Part shown: positions 39,401 to 48,766 of the stretch, in pieces
How the letters are laid out: every line of letters starts with the position of its first letter
Numbering within the stretch: position 1 is the first letter of the stretch
From: Nemopilema nomurai
Lineage: Eukaryota; Cnidaria; Scyphozoa; Rhizostomeae; Rhizostomatidae
Direction: 5' to 3'
Assembly: GCA_003864495.1 (NCBI GenBank)
Contig: ML133432.1
Location: 1,054,001-1,118,000 of the forward strand
Length of the DNA stretch: 64,000 nt
Program-made: the position numbers and the translations under genes
The notes under the pieces: model-generated
What the model was told of the DNA's origin: nothing
The model's database searches: none
The model's input: the letters and a program-made list of their open reading frames with translations, nothing else

Positions 39401-41171
39401 CAAGGTATTTGTTATTCCATAATTTAAGGTGTTTTGGCATAACAATTGTGTCACATCTTTTTTAAAAAAATTTTAAAATTTCGAAGGTGATCAAGCAAAT
39501 TTCTGTTTTAACATTGTTTGCCTGTAGCAACAAAATGTTAACAGTTGAATGTTAATCTTTAGGTTTCTTACATTGCCCTTCTGCTGAAAGTCTTTGAAGA
39601 ACAATATGATGTTTCCAAATTCCTTAATTTCTTCTTTTGACAAAGGGTCTTCAGTTTGATCTGGGAGACAAGAGATACATCAAGCTATAGCATAGTTTAT
39701 CAGTCAAACTGATGGAAGAAGCTTACATACAGTCTTGAGGTGATTTTTCACAAGTTACAGATTACAATTACTAAATAGTACATATTGACTCAACAGCAAA
39801 AACATTTCTAGGGCTGATGGAGCAAAGGGAGCAACAAGGGCACAGACCCCAAGGTTATACAAAGTGGTAAAAATACTATTTGTTTTCATAACCATTTGTG
39901 TCCTTTAGTACCATTTGGTACTACAAAAAATGTTACAGAAATAAGAAGTTTTGTGCCCCTTTGTTCTATTTAGCACCATTTTTATTACACTCATCTGTTG
40001 TCCTGTTTTCATTACTATAAAAAGCAGGGGTAGCTAACCCAAATTTCATTAACCTGCTGCTTTCTTTTAAAATACTTTTCAATCATCTTACACAGCTTGA
40101 ATATGACCAGTAGTAAAAATGTCTGAAATAAATTCAAAATTGATCCTTGTATGGCCAAAAAGTGGAAAAATAACCAAACATAATAGGCATGTTTGTGTCC
40201 ATGCATATGAATAGGCATTTGCAGTGATCCACCACAGCCTCCATTTTTAGCTTTCTATGACAATAACCCTGTAGAAAGTCAAACTGACAACTTTTACATT
40301 ACCTATGTGATGGATCTTTTTGTATTCCCGTAACTTTTCCACAAACTCCTTGTAGTTCAGGGAAATGTTTATTCTCTTTAGCTTTTCTTTTTTATTAGAA
40401 CTGCCTTGGTCTTTCCCTGTCAGATTTAACAAAAACACATTTCATTTCAGATTTTACAATTCATTTAGTTCATTATATGTTATGTGGCTTAATGTTGACG
40501 AAATGCTAAATTAAGTCAACAAAATTTCTGAAAGAAAAAGTGAAAAATAGACTGTAGCTTATTAATATATAGCTTCCTCAGCAGATATTTTAGGAGATCA
40601 TTTTAATGACTTTCACATTTGTGAGTAGAGGACTCTAACCAAACATCTTGCATTAGGTTAAAACTTAAAACCTCTTTTACTTTGGGAGATCAAAGTTTGG
40701 TCTAAAAAAGGTGCCATGAAAGCATTGTCCACCTTGAGTTGACGACAGATGACTTTTGCTAAAGGAAGAGAGCTGGCAATTATAATTTATGTGTTTTTAT
40801 TGGAGACGCCTACCATTATTTGAAGACCTCTTTGCTCTAGCATTTTCATACTTTTCGACAAATGACCAAAACTCTTGGAGTTCCTCTGAACCTCTAAAAG
40901 GAACTTATGAAATTGACAAAAAAATCTGTGGAAATCAAAGACCCAGTTGTGAAAATAAATTATAAAAAATGAATCTTTTTTAACAATTTTTAATTTAATA
41001 GCGAACTATCCAAGAAAAAACTGTACTGTTGATTGTGGAAGTAAAATCATACAGAGATATTGAAGAAAATTAATGGGGAGGGGGCTTTCAAAACCTCTTT
41101 ATTATCCTGTCATCGCCAAAGAACACTTCGTTAAGGACGCGACGGTGCCGCATCCACTTTTCGGCCGCCAT
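30408..41171 (-). CDS. DHX34: DHX34, DEAH-box RNA helicase (NMD factor), with an apparent 1-nt gap
   Basis: Seventeen minus-strand exons in transcript order: 41171-41095, 40893-40814, 40416-40303, 39660-39572, 39116-38979, 38541-38407, 37433-37379, 37133-36956, 36558-36519, 36217-36164, 35759-35682, 35388-35233, 34435-34328, 33901-33805, 33609-33217, 32453-31925, 31511-30408. If one missing base near 32393-32396 is allowed for, the product is about 1141 residues, against 1143 in human. Motifs: [10 protein letters not shown] at 157-166 (Walker A), DEVH at 251-254, SAT at 283-285, [19 protein letters not shown] at 461-468. The C-terminus has two zinc-finger-like pairs, HCATCGAHL with H/C and FCPVCEEEL with H/H. 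DHX34 binds UPF1 and promotes its phosphorylation in nonsense-mediated decay. Without a sequence correction, the 32453 acceptor leads to a TGA about 30 codons into that exon; an alternative acceptor at 32409 would keep frame. Confidence 0.94.
34436..34925. repeat. 22-bp minisatellite with 44-bp dimer period at a DHX34 3' splice site
   Basis: About 22 units of the form GTGAAGGGAAGGACAAAAAGCG follow one another. Two unit types alternate, ending CCTGTGAAGG or GCGGTGAAGG, so most CCTGTG occurrences are 44 bp apart (34545, 34589, 34633, 34700, 34744, 34788, 34832, then CCTCTG 34876 and CCTGTA 34920). On the coding minus strand each CCTGTG-type unit reads as a pyrimidine tract followed by TTCACAG, the same sequence that forms the genuine acceptor of the exon starting at 34435. 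Because 22 is not divisible by 3, all three minus frames stay open; these frames are artefacts. Confidence 0.92.
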
Positions 41172-41290
41172 TACCAAGATTTGCAGCCTCGTATTCAAGT
41201 TGAGGTTATTATCAAAAGACCGGGAAAGAATGATCAGACTCTGGGAGGAAGTACCTCTTGGAATTCAGCTTCCAGCGGGCATTTGGAAAA
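41172..41290. promoter_or_regulatory. Candidate bidirectional promoter, DHX34/Abraxas
   Basis: The start codons of the two genes are 119 bp apart and point away from each other. The interval has more GC than the flanking introns and no evident TATA box. Confidence 0.55.
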
Positions 41291-44200
41291 ATGACCAACG
41301 CTACAGCTGCCATTGCAAAGCATGAGAGGGTTGTTGTCTCTGGATACGTATTCGCAAAGATTATACACGAAGCCGGAAAATCGGAAAATGATGCGGTTTG
41401 TTTTGAAAAACCTGCTTTACTATTTTCTAGAATCTAGAGCTATTTACAGTTGCACTGCATTTATTATAGATATTATTGATCCCATTATCCAAGCAAATTC
41501 AAGAGCAGAGCCAGGTGTTTTTTAGCTTTACTGGGCTAAACGATCCTTGAGTGGAAAGTAATTTTCCTTGTAAAGAACTAAGTTGCTGATGCGGATTTAA
41601 ACTAATTGAAAGTGATTAAATTCATCCAAAATCCTTTCGTAAATAAACTCGATGATTTCTGTTGTCTGGTTTGTGTGTTTATGAATTGTCTTCCTTAGTT
41701 GCGAATGTTTATTCGACAGCGTTAAAATATCAATTTTATTTCGAAATGATTGATTTCGGCGTTTTTTAAATTATCAAAGTTTGCCCTCCTCCCTAACCTC
41801 TTTGTTTTCATCCTTGCGGTTTGAGGCCCTGTGAAGGATGCATTTTGGATTTAGTTTGTATAATCATATTCATGTCAATGCTCATTGTATCTTACTAATT
41901 GTATTTGAAGTCAGATAAATGTTTTAGTGTTTTATTTTGTTTCTTTGCAGGAGGGGCTTTTGTATGGTAATAAAACAGAGACAACTAGTGACAGAATTAC
42001 AGATGTTGATGCAAATGGAAATCATCATGAATTAGAATTTGGTAACTAGGCTATTTATATGTTTGCAAATTGCATGGGAAATAGAGGGTGTGTTTTTCTG
42101 TCCAGTATTACAATGCTAAATAAAAACAGTTTTCGGATCACAGTGGATGGTAGACAATCTGAAAATTATTGGAGGGGAGGATAACAATGGAAGATCAAGT
42201 AAAATTATAGAGAAAAAATAATGCAAATTACAACTCTGTTGCTGCATTCATTAATTTTATCACGGTTAACTTTACAAAGATCTAGACTCTGCAGATTTTG
42301 AAGGAATGGATTGCAGAGTGGATTTCCTTGTCCTCTTGTGAATTGTAGATGTTATTTATTTATTTCTTAGTTGTAATAACTTGTCTTTTTCTAGCACTAT
42401 TTGATATAATTCCTTCAAGCAAAACTCACAGGTATTTGACTTAGATCTTTTATTCTACCTACTTATGATCAATTTAGTGATCAGATCACCTGGTAAATTT
42501 CATTAAGCCATTAATATTTGAACCTGTTAAATACTTTTTAATACTAAAAAATACCATCAAATATAAAAATAACATTGTTGTTTCTTGTTTTGATCATCCT
42601 ATCATGTATTTAAGTGATGTCATATTTTTAATATATATATCATATTTAAATATCATATTTTTGTAGTTTTTATGATCCTGTTGGTAAAGTCTCCTTAGAT
42701 CACAAACTCACTTCTGGCTCAAAGGTATATCAGACCCATATATTTCTGTGTGTCTTCTGTTCACTTTTGACCCAGGTTTGGATGGGTTTATGACCTTTAA
42801 CCTGCTGATGGACTAATTTGTAACATGGGTCAGAGTATCATTTGTATAAAAGGAATGCCTAAGTTATGAGAGTTTCTCCATAACTTAGGTGAAAAAGCCT
42901 TTATATCGCACTAGATTTCTTTGGTGTGTACAGGGAATAGGCACCAGTGAAAGATTTAATGTGGAAATTCTTATAGTCCAACTTTTTGGTTGAAAGTATC
43001 AAACATCATATTATTGGCTGATTAAGGGATGATTAGCTGATTAACTCCATTCAAAGTATTTTTTTTAGAATTTCATAATCATCATTAGATCTTCACTCAC
43101 CTTGAGGCCCAATCTTAGGCTGTCTTATTAAACAGAACTAAGCTCATTATAATAAGAAGATAAAGTTGGTTAGAATTAACTGAGCCTGCTAATTGCTAAT
43201 CTCTATCATGACGATTGTCATAAAAATTATAATGCTTATGGACCGTAACATCTTTGTAATGGTGTTTAGGATTGAATACAATTCAAGTTCAGTGAATGTT
43301 TCCATTTCAGATTCTATCAAATACACTATAATATTTTAATTCTGATTAACTATGAAAAGTATGTCTGTGTTTTTGTGTAGTCAATCTTAGGATGGTACAA
43401 AATGCGAAGAAACAGTAGTAGCAGAATATCTATGAGGGAAAGGGCAATCATCAAGAGTCTTATTGAGGAACTTGATATGACTGACGGTATTTCTTCACTT
43501 ATTTTTGTTTACTGCTGTATTATCTTTTATGCAATATGATTCTTTTGGGCTGATGCTTTGCTGTCTGTACCAATTTATTAAATTTTAAGCTAACTTGTGA
43601 AGCCTGACACTAAAGCAAGCAACAATTTCCATAAGTTCTTTCTTATTCTTTTTAAATTTTTTCAAATAATACTATGCAAAATTGTTTCTATTTACATAAA
43701 GAGCTCTAAGCATGTTGATATGTTCCTTTCAAGTAAGAATTGTTAATTTTGCTTGAATGCAAATGTAAGTGATAGGATGATCTATATATGATTCACTTGT
43801 AAAATTAATTTTGTGAGGTACAAATAGTTTTTACGTTAATGAAAATGCAATAAAAGCTGCTTCCTTTTTTGTCACTTTTCTTGTTTTATTGTTATGTTTT
43901 CTGAGTAACATTATGGTAAACTTATTTAATACCACACTTCTTTGTTGCAGGTTTAATTTTCATTCTATTCACCCCACAATCACAAGAAAATAGATCAACA
44001 ACAAGTTTTGCATACAAATGTTTTCATTGTCAAAAAGATTTGTATGTAGATATTTTTGAAGTGTTGATAGTGAATTCATTCAATTAATTTTTCTGTCTCT
44101 TTTTAATTTTTTTATATATCTTATAGATTGTAACTTTCACATCATAACTTGTTTGTTCCTTTTTCATTGCTTTAGACTCTTATTTAATTTATTTGAGTAT

Positions 44201-45824
44201 CTGGCAAATATGTTGCACAAAGTCCTGCTTTTATAATTGAATTCATCTCTTATTTAGCTCTTGATAATACCAAATGAACATTATAATTTCTTCAAAACTT
44301 TTCAAAAAACTGTGTGAAATATTTGATCAATATTTTTGCTATTCTTTTTCATTGCTTCAAAATTGCAGTTAGCAGTAAGTTGCCTGTTCACTATTGTAAG
44401 ACTGTGATTGCTTTAGATGGGTCAGTTGTATGCAAGCATGATATGTTGTCTTTTAAGGAGTGCACCAGTAGGCCTGAAAGTAAACATTGTCAACCTTGGC
44501 CACACTGGGACCCATCCCGAGTACCGTTATCGCTCCTGCTTAATGGAGCCTCCACAGCAGCTTGGAAAGGAGAACAATGGGGACATGATGTCTGCCACTA
44601 CATTACCCCTTGTTTGTGATTCTTTTGAGTATGGCTGGAATTTTGTTTAATTAATTTACTGCATTTCATTTAAAACTCAGTTGATTGTAAGGTTATGAAT
44701 CAAAGTTGTGTGGGAAGCAAAACTTAGTGATCATGTAATGTTTTCATTGTTTGTTACTCATTGGAATTTAATTTAATTTTACTGGAAGTTTACTCAGTAC
44801 TTCTCTTTCATCAAAAACGAGGATATACTCATGTGGATTATTTTCAAAAGATATATTCACAAGTGTATTCCCTAAATGTATCGAGAAGAGATCTCTTACC
44901 CAGTCAAACTTTCTTAATGATTTAGAAAGGTTTACTCTTTTTCAAATGCATGAGACTGTGCGACTTCTTAGCTTTTGATGGATGCCTTCATTCTTTTTTC
45001 TTTGCAGAAATGCATTCCTGCAGGAAAATGGTATGGTTTATGAAGTGCACCATATTCGAAAGATGTATGACAATACTTTGCAAATTATGAAAGTAAGTTA
45101 GCATCTATCAGTTTCAATTTCAATTTTTCATTCTATGTATAGCGCAAAGCAAATGAATTTTCATGTTTGTTTCTTTCCACAAGCAGTCACCTACAAGCTT
45201 TGTATGTTACAATGACAAGGATCTCTGATTGGTCCTATATATGTCTGACAGGATGTATGTCATCTTTGAGAGAAGTTGGGCCTTTAGGCTAGTCTAAATA
45301 TGTCATCTAATGTTTAAAAGGCTTTCGCATTTCGTTTTGTGGACTGCTATTTTTCTACTTCAAGAAATTTCAAGATGATTTATCGAACAAAGAAGACGAA
45401 ATTGCAGAATATGAAAAGGAAATATGTCAATTACGGAAAGAGCTTAAGGATTCAAAGCTTAGAAAACAATTGGGTGAGAGTTGTGTTTTATTTTTTAGCA
45501 TGTTTTTTGCTTTGAGGTCTATTGATCCAAGATGATCACCTCACAGGATCGTTCAGCTGAATGTCTCTTCATTTTAGTGATAAAATGCTACACATATTTC
45601 AAGTAAACAAGCAGAGCTAAAAAAAACTGATTATGACGCTCTTTGTGATGGTTGTGATTATCATTCTTATTATGCCGGCTGGTCTGTTTTTTTCAGAGAC
45701 GAAAGCTAATGAAGAACCACTTCAGAATGGGCACGATCTTCAAAGCGATACATCAGCAAGATACGCGTTATCGAGACTAAGAATTGAGAACGATGCAGGA
45801 GATATGTCAGAAAATGATATATAA
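41291..45824 (+). CDS. Abraxas-family BRCC36-complex scaffold (MPN- domain)
   Basis: Ten exons: 41291-41395, 41951-42041, 42395-42431, 42667-42724, 43381-43486, 43951-44041, 44458-44628, 45008-45092, 45365-45473, 45697-45824 (TAA); 326 residues with continuous phase. The N-terminal MPN fold shows VVVSGYVFAKIIH, EGLLYGN, LGWYKMRRN and SMRERAIIKSL as in ABRAXAS1/2. The JAMM H-x-H is replaced by K-M-R at WYKMR, so it should be catalytically dead, as is normal for this family. Next come VNIVNLGHTG and a coiled coil (KFQDDLSNKEDEIAEYEKE). Family members scaffold the K63-specific deubiquitinase BRCC36 in the ARISC or BRISC complexes. The C-terminus lacks the phospho-SPxF BRCA1-binding motif of ABRAXAS1, and LGHTGTHPEY is slightly closer to ABRAXAS2, but paralogy is not decided. 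The exon joins at 44041/44458 and 44628/45008 are less certain. ATTAAA at 45993 may be the poly(A) signal. Confidence 0.88.
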
Positions 45825-46026
45825 GCTGGTTTTTTTGTTTATAGTTTGTATTAGATTTATTAACATGTTATTTAGTTTTCATGCCAACCTACGATTCTGA
45901 CTATGGTGTTTTATATAAATCTTTTTGTCTTTGAATGTTTCAATGGCTTGTATCATTCGTTCTTTATGCCAATAACTTCTGTGAATCTACCTAATTAAAG
46001 TCAAATTTTTTTTTTAACTCAGCTTT

Positions 46027-46049
46027 TTAACGGAGAGAACCTCCGTTAA
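46027..46049. repeat. Short perfect hairpin
   Basis: TTAACGGAG, loop AGAAC, CTCCGTTAA: a 9-bp perfect stem about 200 bp after the Abraxas stop. Function unknown. Confidence 0.6.
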
Positions 46050-46750
46050 CTTGACAACTGAATCTTGAATGGGCCTTTTAGTCAAGGGGTCAACTGACTT
46101 GAACTCGAGACAGAAAATGTACGTCATGACATTGTTCGAAACAACGGCCGGTGATCGGTAAAACCCACTGGGAATTGAAGAATACCGACAAGATACCGTC
46201 AGGATTTATGTGAAAGAAACCGGCAGGATATAAAGAAGAAATTCCAATTTGTCTCGTTTCTAAAACGCACATAGCACAATTAACAACCCTAATCAACTTA
46301 ATTATTTTTTCCCACGTGAATCAAAAGGAGCTTGAACTAAACGCTTTACTGAGGATTCGAAGTCAGGAATAACCGTGGAAGACTTCCACAAAAACTATGT
46401 TTATCGATGCGTTAAATCCTGGTATCTGAAGAAAGGACGACATTCGACCCAAGGAGAAAGAAACGCTACGCAAAACGAACAAACAGTTTATCCACCAAAC
46501 GTCCACACTTTGAAATTTTTTGTCTGTTTATCTTTCTGCGATGACACAATGCTACCATATCTCAACCACTGCATTAAAAAATAAAGCATTTAATTTTGTT
46601 GCTCCTACTATGTAAAAGCTTTGCAATAGTATACACTAGTCTTTGGATAGCCAATTGTCCTATTGATCTAGTAGCAATTGAATTATGGTATATCGATAAT
46701 ATTGTAATGTTAAGGTGCACCAGAGTCACGTGAAAACGTAGTGCTTTTTA

Positions 46751-46780
46751 CAATAGCTAGAAATAGTGGAGCCAATTTTT
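46751..46780. repeat. Partial copy of foldback arm
   Basis: CAATAGCTAGAAATAG followed by GAGCCA matches the outer arm of the hairpin at 355-389 with a few differences; no opposite arm was found nearby. Confidence 0.5.
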
Positions 46781-47937
46781 TCATTCATGCCCACTAGGCA
46801 ATTGTCACGCAGTGCTTTTTTAAAAAATATTGTTTCTGAGAATTGTCAATGTCATATAAGCAGCTCCATTTGAATATCTAGTTGCTAATAACTTTTGTAT
46901 TTCTAGTCTCACTTTCAAAGGGTCTTTGTGTTTTTGTCTTTGTGAGCCTTCTGTAGTCCAACTTTTCTTTTGATACTAGAATTTATAAAGACATTGAATT
47001 ATAAATTAAAAAGATTAAATAGACATCATAGCAGTATAACTGGCAGAAAAATATACATTTTATGTAATTACGTTTGTTTTTTTACGATTTAAACACTTCA
47101 GTTATGCTGTCTTCTTTACTGTAAAGTGTCATCTTCCATTTTTCATTACATTTCACAATTGGTTTACGGCCAACAATCCTTTGAAGCGACAAAGCGCAGA
47201 CCTGTCAACCTTTAAGTTTCAAAACCTGGAGATTTCAGATTTTTGTTGAGAAAAGCCAGAAGGTTTGGCCAAAGACAAAGAAATCCCTGGAGTTTGTTGA
47301 ATTTATAAACGAAATGCCTGTTAAGAAAAGTCATGGTGACAAAACAGTCAATGACAAAAATTAGCGTCTTCCTAATTGGTTTGAAAGTTTTAGTTAATTT
47401 GCAAACACTAACAAAGAACTTCGCCACGAAGAAAACAAAGCAACTTGTCCTCTAGAAGACAAGGCAGGGACAAATCACGAAAAATGGGGAGACTGATAGA
47501 AAGCAATCAAAACCAGCCCCCCCCCAGTTCTTGCAAGATTGAAATATTTTGTTACAGGATCCATACTGAATTATTTGCTTCAGTTTAAATCCGTACATTT
47601 CATTATCATATATCTCTGCAGGATATGTATGTAATGTAAGTAGAAAAGGGCGTTTGGTAGCACTTTTTCACATCACATTTTTGGTAATTCAAAACCATTC
47701 TTTAAGTTTTCCTCAAAGCTGTTATGCCCCAAAAGAACAATTGTTTTACTTAAATATGACTCCATGCTTAAAAGCTGCTTACAAAATACAAGAAAATGAA
47801 AATGTAAGTTACTAAAAGAAAAGTTTTAAAAAAACTTCGGTGATTAAGGAGTGCGATCCCTTATCCGAAAGGAAAATCAAAATCTGTGCTCTGCAAGGGT
47901 CGCTGCGATGGAGCGCAGAGATCTGTTATAGGCCTAA

Positions 47938-47949
47938 TTGGCGCCAAAA
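47938..47949. promoter_or_regulatory. E2F-like site, candidate NCAPH promoter
   Basis: TTGGCGCCAAAA contains the E2F consensus TTTTGGCGC on the minus strand and a GGCGCC palindrome. It lies 818 bp upstream of the NCAPH ATG. A good donor follows at 48021 (CACGAAG then GTATTT) and a good acceptor precedes the NCAPH start at 48731-48732 (TTTTCCAG), so a non-coding first exon near 47950-48020 spliced to 48733 is plausible. Confidence 0.35.
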
Positions 47950-48301
47950 CATGTTTGTATGTGGAAGAATAAATTTGGATCAAGATTGTCGGAGATCTAG
48001 CCAATAAGAGCCTCACGAAGGTATTTTCAAGTAATTTGCTTGTTCTTTAACATTCAATTTTTCAAAACTTCTACCGTCTAATTTTGAAGTTTTGCCTCTG
48101 TGTGATTTTATCATCGATTTTATCATCGGCTACAGTCATCGTATAAAAGAATTAGCTGTCATTTCTCTAAGTCCTTGTTATTTTGGCTCATTATTACCAT
48201 TTAAAGGAAAGCAAAATTTGTTTCTCAATGCAATATTTTGACTATTTGTACACACAACTTTGGGTATTTGATAGCTTCAATATAGATGTTTCTTTGCTTA
48301 G

Positions 48302-48444
48302 AAAAGAGACTTAACGCCAGTGAGTACATATCAAAACCTTTGAATGAACTCCGGCAGTCTCTCAATGATATTTTAGAAAACATCAGTTCCTTTATCAACT
48401 GTGCAAGTGTTTCACTAGAAGGAATACCAGCTATGTGTCTCTAA
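48302..48444 (+). CDS. Orphan terminal exon or 52-codon small ORF
   Basis: A pyrimidine-rich acceptor (TTTCTTTGCTTAG) at 48301 is followed by a 47-codon open stretch ending in TAA at 48442-48444, with AATAAA at 48503-48508, as in a last coding exon. The peptide has a coiled-coil-like run (PLNELRQSLNDILENISSF) and ends EGIPAMCL. Phase fits splicing from Abraxas exon 9 (donor after 45473), which would give an alternative C-terminus extending its coiled coil. The same frame also starts at an ATG at 48286, giving a stand-alone 52-residue ORF. I do not recognise the peptide. Confidence 0.4.
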
Positions 48445-48502
48445 GCAACAAACACCGCACTGCAAAGAGTGATGCTTATAATGTTGAATAATCATAATGT
48501 TT

Positions 48503-48508
48503 AATAAA
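48503..48508 (+). terminator. Polyadenylation signal after orphan exon
   Basis: AATAAA lies 59 nt past the stop at 48444 and upstream of NCAPH, so it must serve a transcript ending here rather than NCAPH. Confidence 0.4.
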
Positions 48509-48766
48509 TAAGCACTTTATTTATCATTTCTATTATGTTATACCTATTTATTATTTATATTTAACATTAAAATCCAAGCTAATAGCTAAAATTAGCAGCT
48601 GACTGTATATGTGTATTTGTGTTGGATGCTGTCTTTGCTGCGGTTGATTGCGCACACTCAAGACATTGTATGCATATCAGTTCACTATATTGCTTGACGA
48701 ACATTGTTCTAGACATCCTATGCGTTTTCCAGTTGTGTTTTGAGATCACCAAACACCACAGCAAAA

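Larger units (their letters stand above)
45825..48766. other. Spacer between the Abraxas gene and NCAPH
   Basis: Contains a perfect 9-bp stem hairpin (46027-46035 with 46041-46049, loop AGAAC), a partial copy of the 355-471 foldback at 46751-46780, an E2F-like palindrome at 47938-47949, and the orphan exon at 48302-48444. Frames open for 60-77 codons near 46100-46600 and 47200-47430 showed no recognisable protein. Confidence 0.5.

Noticed and set aside
41073..41294. 73-codon plus-strand frame across the DHX34/Abraxas promoter
   Set aside because: It is the antisense of DHX34 exon 1 and overlaps the Abraxas start in a different frame.
45633..45824. 63-codon frame beginning with a hydrophobic stretch, ending at the Abraxas stop
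   Set aside because: It is the last Abraxas exon read through its upstream intron; the acceptor at 45695-45696 explains the coding part.
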